From positions 248,001 to 312,000 of the forward strand of contig CAVSZD010000007.1 of the NCBI GenBank assembly GCA_963732355.1: a DNA stretch of 64,000 nt, in the 5' to 3' direction. Position numbers and translations under genes: made by a program. The notes beneath the pieces were generated by a model, which saw only the letters and a program-made list of their open reading frames with translations, ran no database searches and was not told where the DNA came from. Origin of the DNA: JADKAV01 sp963732355 (lineage in GTDB: Bacteria > Actinomycetota > Actinomycetes > S36-B12 > UBA10799). This document shows, one piece after another, positions 1-8,650 of this stretch. Within the stretch, counting starts at the first letter, position 1. Each line of letters starts with the position of its first letter.

Positions 1-2
1 TG

Positions 3-941
3 ACGCCCGCGCTGGCAGGGGTGGTGTGCGCGGCCGTCGTGCAGTCGGTTTCGCATGCCATGTCCGACGGACTGACCAACGCGGGAACACTCGTGCGGAT
101 CGGTCTGACCTTGGCGGCCGCGGTCGGGCTGGTCTTGGCCCTGCGACGTGTCCGCCGACCGTCACTGGACGTTGCATTCCTGCGTAACGGTGGGGCGGTT
201 GTGATGCTGGCCGTGGTCGGGCTGTGGTGCTTCACCCAACTCTGGTACTACATGACATTGGCCTACGAGTACGTGTTCGGCCTCAGTGTGCTGGTGACTG
301 CGTTGCTCATGGTGCCGGCCCAGTTGTGCGCCGCAGTCGGGGCCAGGTCGGCCGGCTGGATGATCAAGCGGTTCGGACTGACTGCGTCGGGCTTCTGGCT
401 GCTGATCGCCACAGGGATCTCCCTTGCACTCAGTGTTCTGATCGCGGTGGACTCGCCACTTTGGTGGCCGGTGGTCGTGACCTGCTTCTACAGCTTCGCC
501 AGCGTCGCGGCGGGAGTGCCGATGACGAATTCAGTGATGGACTCAGCGACCCCCGGCGGCGACAGCAGCGCCTCGGCCTATAGACAGGCATCGGTCGGGA
601 TCGGGACGGCGATCGGGATCGCGCTCATCTCCGCAGTGGTCTTCTCGACCTTCTCTTCGTCACTGGCAAGCCAACTGGACGCCGCGGGACTGGACTCCGC
701 GCAGACGGACCAGATCGCAGCGGACCTGCGAACCGGCGCCGACGATCAGCAGGCAGCGGCTACCTATGCGGTTCCGCTGCAGGAGGTGGACAGTATCGAC
801 GCCGTCCAGAAGCAGGCCTACCTGGACGGAATGGACGCCCACGGATGGGCCGGTGCCGCCGTGAGCCTGGTGACCGCGGGGCTGTTCCTATTCGGTCGGC
901 TTAGGCTGAAACCATGTCCTACGTCGTCGTCAACGTCCTGA
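3..941 (+). CDS. MFS exporter, DHA2 (EmrB/QacA-like), 5'-truncated
   Basis: The reading frame is open from the window edge, so the N-terminal half of this transporter lies upstream. About 312 residues are visible. They contain several hydrophobic membrane helices, a Tyr-Arg-Gln-Ala-Ser segment leading into a Gly-rich helix, then a hydrophilic loop of about 60 residues before a last membrane helix that ends in Phe-Gly-Arg-Leu-Arg. That long loop before the final helix is the usual layout of the 14-helix drug/H+ antiporter family. Function is inferred as proton-driven export of an unknown small molecule across the cytoplasmic membrane. The 3' end overlaps the start of the next gene by 28 bases. 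Confidence 0.8.
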   Translation, partial: TPALAGVVCAAVVQSVSHAMSDGLTNAGTLVRIGLTLAAAVGLVLALRRVRRPSLDVAFLRNGGAVVMLAVVGLWCFTQLWYYMTLAYEYVFGLSVLVTALLMVPAQLCAAVGARSAGWMIKRFGLTASGFWLLIATGISLALSVLIAVDSPLWWPVVVTCFYSFASVAAGVPMTNSVMDSATPGGDSSASAYRQASVGIGTAIGIALISAVVFSTFSSSLASQLDAAGLDSAQTDQIAADLRTGADDQQAAATYAVPLQEVDSIDAVQKQAYLDGMDAHGWAGAAVSLVTAGLFLFGRLRLKPCPTSSSTS

Positions 942-1201
942 CCGTTCCGGCCGATCAAGCCGACACTCTTGAACAGCGTTTCGCCGCGCGGGCGGGTGCA
1001 GTCGATCAGGCCCCCGGCTTCGAACACTTCGAACTCTTGCGCCCTGTCAGCGGCACCGAGGATTACTTGGTCTACACCCGCTGGGACAGCGTCGAGTCCT
1101 ACCGCACGTGGTTGGAATCACGGGACTTCGCCGCGGGCCACGGGGGCGGACGACAACCGGCTGCCACGGGTTCGACCATCTGGGAGTTCGACGTCGTCTG
1201 A
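914..1201 (+). CDS. MhuD-like heme-degrading monooxygenase (ABM fold)
   Basis: This 95-residue protein is a single antibiotic-biosynthesis-monooxygenase domain. Compared from memory with Mycobacterium tuberculosis MhuD, it keeps Asn7, Arg26, Trp66 and the segments LLRPV (41-45) and ATG (84-86) with no length change. In MhuD, Asn7, Trp66 and the heme-ligating His75 are the key residues. Here position 75 is Gly and the His is at 76. The likely role is oxidative heme opening in the cytoplasm to release iron, but the moved His makes heme binding unproven. The start overlaps the upstream transporter gene and has no strong ribosome-binding site. An alternative is a related ABM-fold protein with another substrate. 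Confidence 0.75.
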   Translation: MSYVVVNVLTVPADQADTLEQRFAARAGAVDQAPGFEHFELLRPVSGTEDYLVYTRWDSVESYRTWLESRDFAAGHGGGRQPAATGSTIWEFDVV

Positions 1202-1205
1202 GCGG

Positions 1206-3572
1206 CTACCGAAGAGAGAGTGCCGCAATAGCCGCATTGACGATGGAACCGGCGTCCAAATCGTGGGCGCGATAGAGGTCGTCGATGCGACCGGACTGAC
1301 CGAACTCGTCAACTCCGAGCGCGATCTGCGGTACTCCCAACGCTGAGCCGAACCACGAGAAGGCATGCGAGGCGCCGTCGTGAACGGACACGATCGGGGC
1401 GGGTACAGCCATGACCGCTCGCAACGGGCCGGCGAATGAGGGAGTCGTCGCTGTACGAACGGCTTGGCGCAAGGTCCGCTGCCAGGAACGGTACAGACGG
1501 CCCGGGGTGGTGACGTCGATGACGTTGGCCACCACCCCCTCCCCTGCGAGCTCCTCGGCGGCCTCCAACACTTCAGGCATCACCGAACCCGCAGTAACCA
1601 GATGCACCACGGGGAGGCGGCCGTCGGCGTCGGGAACCTGCTCGACCACACGTTCCCGACCGTCGACCAGAACGTAGGCGCCGGCAAGAACCTGTCGCCT
1701 CAGCACGGCCTCCCCGAGTCTGCCGCGGGCCAGCGCGAAGGGTTCCTGATCGATGGTGCGCGTCGTCAACCGGAAGTAGTGCGCCAGTTCCGCGCTGCGC
1801 AGGTCCGTGGCCGTCTCCGCCGCCTGACCACTCACGTGGTGCAGGGCGTCCAGCAACAGCCAATCGAGGGCCTGCGCATACGCCGGTTCGTGCAGGACGA
1901 CTCCGGGCAGTTCCATGCCCACCGAAGGTGTGATCGTCGACTGGTGCGCACCTCCTTCGGGCGCCAAGGTCACACCCGACGGAGTGCCGGCCACGATGAA
2001 CCGGGCACCGGAATAGGCGCCGTGGATGAACGCATCCAGGCCGCGCAGGACGAAGGGGTCGTAGACCGTGCCGATGGGCAGCAGGGTCTGGTCATTGAGC
2101 TCGGCCGAACGACCCAACGCCCCCAGCATCGTGAACAGATTCATCTCGCTGATACCCAGTTCGATGTGGTGGCCCGAGGGTCCCTCCTCCCACGCGAGCA
2201 GGCCGTCGCCCTGCCAGGACTGGCGGGCCTCGGGGGCGAACACACCAGTCCGGTTGATGAAACCGCCGAGACTGGTCGACGTGGCGACGTCGGGGGCAGT
2301 CGTGACCAGCACCTTGCGGATCGCCTCGTCCCTGGCGAGCTCGGCGACAACCCGGCCGAACGCCTCCTGGGTGGAGGTCCGCGCGCTGACCCGGATTCCC
2401 GACGAGGAGGGCAGATCGAACGTTGCCTCCGCCAAGGGCTCAGGTCGTTGGAGTTCGTGGGCCCGCTGCTCGCACAATTGCGCCTCCGTGGAAGCGGGGG
2501 GAAACCTCGACCACTCGTCGTCGGGGAACAGCCCGGACTGCACGCGAAGTTGGTCGATCTGCTCCGGGCCGAGCATTGCGGAGTGGTTGCGCGGGTGGCC
2601 GGCGGTGGGCAGTCCCCAACCCTTGACCGTGTAGGCGAACACCACGCTGGGCCGGTCAGTGATGTCGTCACATTCGGCGAAAGCGGCGAGGAGCTGATCC
2701 ATGTCGTGGCCGCCGAGATCGCGCACCAACACGGCGCACTGCTCGTCGTCGAACTGGGCGAGGAACTCGTCAACCCCTGCCGGAGCCCCCTGCAGGAAAC
2801 GATCGCGCGTGTCGGACGCGGCGAGTCCGAAGAGGGACTGGTACTGCTCGTTGGGCATGCGATCGATCCACTCGCGCAATACCTCGCCGCCCGGCAGCGC
2901 GAATGCGTCGAGTTGGCGCCGGCCGTACTTGACCTCAGCAACGTGCCATCCCGCTGCTTCGAACTGCGCGCGCCATTGGTGGATGCGAACACCGGGTACG
3001 ACGCGGTCCAGCGACTGACGGTTGAAGTCCACCAGCCACATCACGTTTCCCAGACCAGCCGTGGCCGGGTCCGCGACCGCCTCCCAGATGTTGCCTTCGT
3101 CGAGTTCGGCATCGCCGATGATCGAGATGAAGCGAGAGGCTGGTCGAGGGCCGAAGTGGGCGTCGACATAACGCCGGGCGGCCGCCGCGAACAGTGGCGC
3201 GGTCGCGCCCAGCCCGACCGAGCCAGTGGAGAAGTCGACGCGGTCCGGATCCTTGGTCCGCGACGGATAGGCCTGCAACCCTGCGAACTCGCGCAACTGT
3301 CGAAGGTAGGCCGGATCCAACTCGCCGAGCAGGTACCAGATGGCGTGCAGAACAGGTGACGCGTGCGGTTTCACACTCACCACGTCAGTTGGCCGCAGAT
3401 ACGCCAACCACAACGCCGTCATCGCCGAGGCCAAAGACGCGCTGGACGCCTGATGCCCGCCGACCTTGAGGCCGTCGGGGTTGGGCCGCTCACGGTTGGC
3501 GTGATCCACCATGCGCACCGCCAGCCAGAGAACGCGCGCGGCGATCGCGTCCAGATCGCGCGAATCAGCCAT
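1206..3572 (-). CDS. 2-oxoacid dehydrogenase E1-like, homodimeric AceE/transketolase superfamily
   Basis: The 788-residue protein resembles the thiamine-diphosphate-dependent homodimeric E1 of pyruvate dehydrogenase. Visible marks are GGH (38-40), KPH (68-70), the ThDP/Mg motif GDAELDEG (153-160) followed by an Asn, and a later GISEMN segment matching the transketolase-type catalytic Glu region. It is about 100 residues shorter than Escherichia coli AceE, mainly at the N-terminus, where AceE binds its E2 partner. No E2 or E3 gene is nearby. Its start codon lies inside the end of the upstream PLP-enzyme gene, so the two are translationally coupled. That pairing suggests it acts on the 2-oxoacid made by the PLP enzyme (for instance 2-oxobutyrate), which is inference. 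Confidence 0.75.
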   Translation of the reverse strand: MADSRDLDAIAARVLWLAVRMVDHANRERPNPDGLKVGGHQASSASLASAMTALWLAYLRPTDVVSVKPHASPVLHAIWYLLGELDPAYLRQLREFAGLQAYPSRTKDPDRVDFSTGSVGLGATAPLFAAAARRYVDAHFGPRPASRFISIIGDAELDEGNIWEAVADPATAGLGNVMWLVDFNRQSLDRVVPGVRIHQWRAQFEAAGWHVAEVKYGRRQLDAFALPGGEVLREWIDRMPNEQYQSLFGLAASDTRDRFLQGAPAGVDEFLAQFDDEQCAVLVRDLGGHDMDQLLAAFAECDDITDRPSVVFAYTVKGWGLPTAGHPRNHSAMLGPEQIDQLRVQSGLFPDDEWSRFPPASTEAQLCEQRAHELQRPEPLAEATFDLPSSSGIRVSARTSTQEAFGRVVAELARDEAIRKVLVTTAPDVATSTSLGGFINRTGVFAPEARQSWQGDGLLAWEEGPSGHHIELGISEMNLFTMLGALGRSAELNDQTLLPIGTVYDPFVLRGLDAFIHGAYSGARFIVAGTPSGVTLAPEGGAHQSTITPSVGMELPGVVLHEPAYAQALDWLLLDALHHVSGQAAETATDLRSAELAHYFRLTTRTIDQEPFALARGRLGEAVLRRQVLAGAYVLVDGRERVVEQVPDADGRLPVVHLVTAGSVMPEVLEAAEELAGEGVVANVIDVTTPGRLYRSWQRTLRQAVRTATTPSFAGPLRAVMAVPAPIVSVHDGASHAFSWFGSALGVPQIALGVDEFGQSGRIDDLYRAHDLDAGSIVNAAIAALSLR

Positions 3573-4776
3573 GGCGCAGGGCCTGTTCCAGATCGGCGAT
3601 CAGGTCCTGCGCGGACTCCAGGCCAATGGACATCCGAAGGACCCCGGCACCGGGCTGTGCCGCCTCTTCCACCACCCGGTGGGTCAGCGCCGCCGGGTGT
3701 TCGATGAGGGTGTCGACGCCGCCGAGCGACACGGCGTGGGTGATCAGCCCAAGGGCTTGGCAGACGCGCTCGGCCGAGGCGAATCCCCCGGCCAACTCGA
3801 ACGCGACCATCGCGCCGGGTCCGGCCATCTGGGTGCCGATCAAGCCGAGTGGGTCGCCTCCGGGCAGACCCGGATAGAACACCCGCCTGATCGCGTCGTG
3901 CTGAGCAAGCCAGGCCGCCACTGTTTCCGCCGTGGCCTGCTGCGCCTGCACTCGGACAGGCAGGGTCGCGAGCCCCCTGTGCAACAGGTACGCCGACCAA
4001 GGGTCCAGGATTCCGCCGGTGATCGTTCGAATGGGTCGTAGCTGGGTGGCGTTCGTTGCAGATGTGACGACAACGCCGCCCATCGCGTCACCGTGGCCAC
4101 CGATGTACTTCGTGGCACTGTGCACCACGTAGGTGGCGCCGTGCAGCAGAGGTCGCTGCAGGACCGGCGTTGCGAATGTGTTGTCAACCATGACTGGCAC
4201 CTCGCCAGCCTCGCCCACGATGCGCGCGATGTCACGTAGTTCGAGCGTTGGGTTGGACGGGGTCTCCATGACGACCAAACCCGTGGCATCCGTGATCGCG
4301 TCGCTCACGGCGTCCGGGTCGGCGTACGTGACCGATGCCCCGAGCAGCCCCGAGGCCAACAACGCGTCGGTCCCGCCGTACAGAGGCCGCACGGCCACAA
4401 CGTGGGGAAGCCCTGCCGCCACCCGGCTCAGGATCACCGCACTGATGGCGGCCATCCCAGTCGCGAACGCCACTGCCTGCGCCTCTACATCGGCGCCGTG
4501 CGGATCGAAGGACTCCAGCGCAGCGAGCGCGTCCTCGAACCTGGCGACCGTTGGATTCCACGCCCTGCGGTAGACCCACGACATGCCCGGCTCGGGCCGA
4601 GCGCCGGCCGCGTAGGCGTCATAGGCATCACGCCCGGCCTCTATGGAGGGCAGCGGGTTGGTCGTGGACAGGTCGATCGGCATGGTGTGCACGCCGAGAC
4701 CCACGAGGTCTTCGCGACCAGCGTGCACAGCCAAGCTGGCCAGCGATGCGAAGGCCGCGGAGGTTGACATTGTCAT
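3565..4776 (-). CDS. Cys/Met metabolism PLP enzyme, methionine gamma-lyase-like
   Basis: This is a 403-residue fold-type I PLP enzyme of the cystathionine/methionine gamma-lyase family. The Schiff-base lysine is K223 in SATKYIGGHGD, and Asp198 in VDNT would hold the PLP ring nitrogen. The tyrosine and arginine before the NPT segment (about 69-76) match the phosphate-binding tail. I chose ATG 4776 because AAGGTG sits five bases upstream. An in-frame ATG lies two codons later, and an upstream start at 4812 has less support. Family members split sulfur amino acids into a 2-oxoacid, ammonia and a thiol. Substrate cannot be read from sequence. It is the first gene of the E1-like operon and is divergent from the Lrp-type regulator. 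Confidence 0.85.
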   Translation of the reverse strand: MTMSTSAAFASLASLAVHAGREDLVGLGVHTMPIDLSTTNPLPSIEAGRDAYDAYAAGARPEPGMSWVYRRAWNPTVARFEDALAALESFDPHGADVEAQAVAFATGMAAISAVILSRVAAGLPHVVAVRPLYGGTDALLASGLLGASVTYADPDAVSDAITDATGLVVMETPSNPTLELRDIARIVGEAGEVPVMVDNTFATPVLQRPLLHGATYVVHSATKYIGGHGDAMGGVVVTSATNATQLRPIRTITGGILDPWSAYLLHRGLATLPVRVQAQQATAETVAAWLAQHDAIRRVFYPGLPGGDPLGLIGTQMAGPGAMVAFELAGGFASAERVCQALGLITHAVSLGGVDTLIEHPAALTHRVVEEAAQPGAGVLRMSIGLESAQDLIADLEQALRHG

Positions 4777-4818
4777 GGGTACACCTTGGCGTGATCGACG
4801 GCTGACGTACACGTCTCT

Positions 4819-4831
4819 CGAATTGAATTCG
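4819..4831. promoter_or_regulatory. 13-bp perfect palindrome, candidate Lrp/AsnC operator
   Basis: CGAATTGAATTCG is a perfect 6-1-6 palindrome in an unusually A+T-rich stretch between the divergent PLP-enzyme gene and the Lrp/AsnC gene. It lies 42 bases from one start codon and 54 from the other. Position and symmetry fit a shared operator that responds to an amino acid; binding is inferred. Confidence 0.5.
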
Positions 4832-4885
4832 TATCATGGTTCAACAATCGAAGATTATGCGAAATGCAGACGGGCAGGGAACCTC

Positions 4886-5353
4886 ATGTCGAATAACCCA
4901 CAAGCCCTTGATGCTGTTGATGACGCGTTAGTGCGCGAGTTGGTGCACGACGGGCGAAGCGCCAACAACGCGCTGGCCCAACTGGTTGGGATAGCCGCTT
5001 CGACCGCTCTGGCGCGGGTGCGGCTTCTGATGCAGCGCGGAGTCATCCGCGGTGTCCATGCCGACGTCAACCCTGCAATGGTCGGATGCCCGGTGCAGGC
5101 GATCATCGCACTGCGGTTGCGTACGCACGACGCGGCTCATGTCCTCGGCTTCGCCCGCCGGGTATCCACGCTGCCCGAGGTGATCCAGGTCTTCCATGTC
5201 TCCGGCACCGACGACTTCTTCGTCCATGTCGCAGTGGGGACCACTGAAGAGTTGCGGGACTTCGCGCTCGAGTCATTGACCTCCGACCGCGCGGTGGCGG
5301 CGGCCGAGACGCACCTGGTGTTCGAGCACCTTCGCGGCGGGTTCATGACCTGA
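4886..5353 (+). CDS. Lrp/AsnC family transcriptional regulator
   Basis: The 155-residue protein has an N-terminal winged helix-turn-helix (about residues 10-55, beginning LDAVDDALVREL) and a C-terminal RAM-type ligand-binding domain with an ACT-like fold. ATG 4886 is preceded by GGGCAGGGA, which serves as ribosome-binding site. The reading frame extends further upstream, but that part runs antisense into the PLP-enzyme gene and is not credible. Family members form dimers or octamers that sense amino acids. Being divergent from the methionine gamma-lyase-like/E1 operon, it most likely controls that operon in response to a sulfur or branched amino acid. Confidence 0.88.
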   Translation: MSNNPQALDAVDDALVRELVHDGRSANNALAQLVGIAASTALARVRLLMQRGVIRGVHADVNPAMVGCPVQAIIALRLRTHDAAHVLGFARRVSTLPEVIQVFHVSGTDDFFVHVAVGTTEELRDFALESLTSDRAVAAAETHLVFEHLRGGFMT

Positions 5354-5423
5354 GGAACTGACCGGTTGTCCGTCGGGCCGGGGCATGCGAGCCTGACTGA
5401 ACAACCGGAACGAAGGACGGCCC

Positions 5424-6636
5424 ATGACACAGCACTTCGTCATTGTGGGAGCGGGACTCGCTGGCGCGAAGACCGCCGAGCACCTCAGAAGCGGCGGGTT
5501 CGAGGGGCGGGTGACGTTGTTCGGCGATGAGAGCGCGCCTCCGTACGAAAGGCCGCCGTTGTCCAAGGGCCTGCTGAAGGGCAAGCAGACCGCGCAGGAC
5601 ACCTACGTCCACCCGCAGCAGTGGTACGCCGACAACGATGTGGACCTACGAGTCGATGTGAGCGCGGTCGGATTGGCCGATCACACTGTGACTCTCTCCG
5701 ACGGGTCCGAGTTGGCCTTCGACAGGCTTGCGATCACGACCGGTTCCTCACCCCGACGCCTTCAGATCAGCGGCTCGGACCTCGGGGGCATTCACTACCT
5801 TCGTCGGCTCGAGGATGCCCAGGCGATTCTGGGCGCCTTCCAACGTGGGGGCCGCGTCGTGATTGTTGGCGGCGGCTGGATCGGCCTGGAGGCTGCGGCG
5901 GCGGCCCGCGCGCAGGACCTTGATGTGACGGTGCTGGAGACCGGGGCGCTTCCGCTTTTGGGCCCCCTCGGTCCCCGGATGGCCACTGTGTTCGCGGACC
6001 TGCACCGCGCCAACGGTGTGGATCTGCGCGTCAATGCGCGGGTCGACGGATTCATCGGTGACCGCAGCGTCACTGGGCGTGAAGCTGGCCGACGGCGAAG
6101 TGGTCCCCGCCGACACCGTCATCGTCGGCGTCGGGGTGGTTCCCAACACTGAGCTCGCGCAGGCCGGGGGCCTGGACCTGGACAACGGAATCGTGACCGA
6201 CGAACACCTGCGCACAAGCCAGCCCGACGTCTTCGCCGCAGGTGACGTGGCCAACGCCTTTCACCCCGTGCTGGGCCGTCACATCCGCGTCGAGCATTGG
6301 GCCAACGCTTTGAACCAGCCCGCTGTCGTGGCCGCAGGGATGCTGGGAGAGTCCGCGACCTACGACCGATTGCCGTACTTCTACACCGACCAGTACAACC
6401 TCGGCATGGAGTACGTCGGCCTTCCGGACCCGGCGGTTCCCACTGAGGTTGTTGTGCGCGGCGATGTACCCGGACTCGAGTTCATCGCGTTCTGGGTCGC
6501 CGACCAGCGGGTCGTGGCTGGGATGAACGTCAACATCTGGGACGTCGTGGATCCCATCCGCGAGCTGATCATCTCCGGGCGGCGGGTGGCCTCTGCTCGC
6601 CTTGAGGATCCGGGCGTTCCGCTCGACCAGGTCTGA
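5424..6636 (+). pseudogene. NAD(P)H:ferredoxin/rubredoxin reductase-like flavoprotein, frameshifted
   Basis: Two overlapping frames together encode one 403-residue FAD-dependent pyridine-nucleotide reductase of the putidaredoxin/rhodocoxin reductase type. The first frame holds the FAD motif VGAGLAG (8-14), the PYERPPLSK segment and the NAD(P)H motif VGGGWIG. The second frame holds GDVANAF (second FAD motif) and the C-terminal reductase domain. The switch falls at the GGG run 6075-6077. Removing one G gives a smooth SVTGVKLADG join typical of the family. The protein would pass electrons from NAD(P)H to a ferredoxin serving a monooxygenase or P450. Whether the break is a real mutation or a sequence error cannot be told here. 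Confidence in the family is high. Confidence 0.85.
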
Positions 6637-6657
6637 GCGGCGGGGTCCGGCCGCCGG

Positions 6658-6777
6658 CGATTGTTGCGCTATTGCGGGTCGCGGAGTTCGGATGTTGCGT
6701 TGTTGCTGTTTTCAGGCTCAGGAAACCGGCAACAACACGACACTGGGGCTCCCACCGACGTAACAACGCCACAATCG
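6658..6777. repeat. Nested imperfect palindrome, repeat family 1, copy A
   Basis: An outer arm starting CGATTGTTGCG (6658) pairs with an arm ending CGCCACAATCG (6777), with a few mismatches. Inside it, an inner arm near 6692-6705 (GTTGCGTTGTTGC) pairs with GGCAACAACACGACAC near 6728-6743. A diverged relative is at 41801-41927. No protein is encoded. It fills most of the 175-base gap between the reductase gene and the NYN gene. Confidence 0.65.
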
Positions 6778-6811
6778 TCGCGCCGGGACCCGGGCGTGCC
6801 ACGCTGTACCT

Positions 6812-7609
6812 GTGAGCAACCGTGATCGCCCCAGCCCCAACCGACCCGACGACGGCCAACTGCGACTAGCCGTATTGATCGACGCCGACAACGCGCAGGC
6901 CTCTGTGATCGAGGCACTGTTGGCGGAGGTGGCGACCTTCGGCGACGCGATAGTGCGCCGGATCTATGGCGACTTCACGACGTCGCAGAGCTCAGCCTGG
7001 AAGAAGGTCTTGCAGCGCAACGCCATCAAGCCCGTCCAGCAGTTCGCCTACTCCACGGGTAAGAACGCCACCGACAGCACTCTGATCATCGACGCGATGG
7101 ACCTTCTGTACACGGAGAACTTCGACGGGTTCTGCCTGGTCACCAGCGATAGCGATTTCACCGGTCTGGCGACACGACTGCGCGAGGCCGGGTTGATGGT
7201 CTTCGGCTTCGGCGAGCGCAAGACGCCGGAGGCTTTTCGGAATGCCTGCCACCGGTTCGTGTTCGTGGAGGTGCTGCGATCGGGATCGAGGGAGCCCGAC
7301 GAGCCTGAGTCCGCCGATCCCGCGCAACCACAGCGCAAGGCCCGGCCGAAGCAGAGCGAACCGACGGCGGCGAAGTTCCCGAAGAAGTTCCTCATGACCG
7401 CCCTTGAGCAATCGGTCGACGACCAGGGGTGGGCAAACCTCGGAACGTTCGGAAGCTACCTGGTGAAACTGCAGCCGGACTTCGACTCCCGGCTCTACGG
7501 CTACCGCAAACTGTCCGACCTTGTGCGCTCACGCACCGACCTGTTCCAGATCGAGGAACGGCAGGCGCAGGGAACCAGCCAGAAGGACATCTACATCCGG
7601 GCCAAGTGA
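6812..7609 (+). CDS. NYN-domain protein with C-terminal OST-HTH/LOTUS domain
   Basis: This 265-residue protein starts at GTG 6812. Residues about 18-155 form a NYN (PIN-like nuclease) domain. Its acidic residues are in LIDADN, TDSTLIIDAMD and TSDSDF. A basic, proline-rich linker with several Lys/Arg follows (about 160-188). The C-terminus (about 189-260) matches an OST-HTH/LOTUS domain, a small RNA-binding fold. The family is widespread in bacteria (LabA/DUF88-like) and is thought to act on RNA; no specific target is known. The acidic set looks complete, so nuclease activity is plausible. No ribosome-binding site is obvious, so the mRNA may be leaderless. Confidence 0.85.
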   Translation: MSNRDRPSPNRPDDGQLRLAVLIDADNAQASVIEALLAEVATFGDAIVRRIYGDFTTSQSSAWKKVLQRNAIKPVQQFAYSTGKNATDSTLIIDAMDLLYTENFDGFCLVTSDSDFTGLATRLREAGLMVFGFGERKTPEAFRNACHRFVFVEVLRSGSREPDEPESADPAQPQRKARPKQSEPTAAKFPKKFLMTALEQSVDDQGWANLGTFGSYLVKLQPDFDSRLYGYRKLSDLVRSRTDLFQIEERQAQGTSQKDIYIRAK

Positions 7610-7610
7610 C

Positions 7611-8606
7611 TCAGCTCAACCGGATCTTGACTGTCTTCGTGAGTTGACTGCCGCCCGCGGGCGAGAAGGTCACCTGAAGCTTCGCGGGACCAGGTTTGGG
7701 CTTTCCCATTACCTTGATCCTGACTCCCGATCCGCCTGCTGGAGTCCCGCCACCGAGTGCCGCCAACGAGTTCGCTCCTTGCGTGAGCGTCACCTGGACG
7801 AAGCCGGAAGGCGCCGAGGACTGCAGGTTCAAAGGCAGCCAGGTGGAGTCGCCAACGTCGATGCTGCTGGGGTAGACCACCGTCATGTCGCCCAACTTCG
7901 TGGTCTTCACCGACTTGGCCCCGGATGCCTTCTTCAGCGCCTTGTCGGAGTACGGGTCCTTGACCGTCGCTGACTTGCACGGCTTGTGTGTCGTGCCGAG
8001 CAGGCGGCTCAGCGACACAACCGTTCGGTTGCTGTACTGACCTGTTGCCACCAAGTCATCGGACGCTTTGAGCCAGCTGGCTTGGCCCGTCTCGCAGTCG
8101 CCGATCTTGTAGGAATCACCAGCCGCCTCGATGGTCTTGATGATCGCCTCGAACTCATCGACCTTCGGGGAGAGTCCACGTACGGTCACTTTGACCTCGG
8201 CAAGCGTGGGGACTTCGAACAGCGAGTCGGTGACGGACAGCATCTTCGCCAGAGCCGCTCGTGACCGCTCCAACTGCGGGCCTGCGCTGAGGTACGCGCC
8301 GCTGACGATGAGGTCGACGGTGGTGGGATCCACGGGCGGGTTGTCCCGGCACTGCGAGTCAATGGGACTCAGCGAGCCGATCGCGCCTGCCAGCGCATCC
8401 ACCATGTAGTAGACGCTGGTCTGGTAGTCGGAGAGTGCCCGCCGGAACGTCTCGTACGACTTCGGCGGAGGCTTCTTGGCGCACCATGCCGGTCGTAATG
8501 ACCCGGCGTCGAGGTGTGCGGTGCAGACGGTCGCGGAAGGCACAGGAGCCGAAATGGGCGCGAATACGAGTGCGAGTGCGGAGACTGCGGACAGTGTTGT
8601 GAACAT
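7611..8606 (-). CDS. Secreted protein of unknown function
   Basis: I do not recognise the family. The 331-residue product begins with a hydrophobic signal-peptide-like segment (about residues 4-24) ending in a small-residue region before APVPSATV. ATG 8606 was chosen because AGGGG lies eight bases upstream; a GTG three codons earlier is possible. The mature part has four or more scattered Cys, a helical middle region, a Lys-rich segment (about residues 215-240) and a Gly/Ser/Pro-rich C-terminal part that reads like a beta-sandwich domain. It converges with the NYN gene with one base between stop codons and diverges from the opine dehydrogenase gene. Confidence 0.7.
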   Translation of the reverse strand: MFTTLSAVSALALVFAPISAPVPSATVCTAHLDAGSLRPAWCAKKPPPKSYETFRRALSDYQTSVYYMVDALAGAIGSLSPIDSQCRDNPPVDPTTVDLIVSGAYLSAGPQLERSRAALAKMLSVTDSLFEVPTLAEVKVTVRGLSPKVDEFEAIIKTIEAAGDSYKIGDCETGQASWLKASDDLVATGQYSNRTVVSLSRLLGTTHKPCKSATVKDPYSDKALKKASGAKSVKTTKLGDMTVVYPSSIDVGDSTWLPLNLQSSAPSGFVQVTLTQGANSLAALGGGTPAGGSGVRIKVMGKPKPGPAKLQVTFSPAGGSQLTKTVKIRLS

Positions 8607-8650
8607 GACGTCCACCCCTGATCCGAGGCTACTCCCCTAGGCTGACACCC

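Noticed and set aside
1464..3359. 631-residue plus-strand open frame antisense to the E1-like gene
   Set aside because: It is a G+C-rich shadow frame with no recognisable motifs; the minus strand encodes a clear ThDP enzyme across the same bases.
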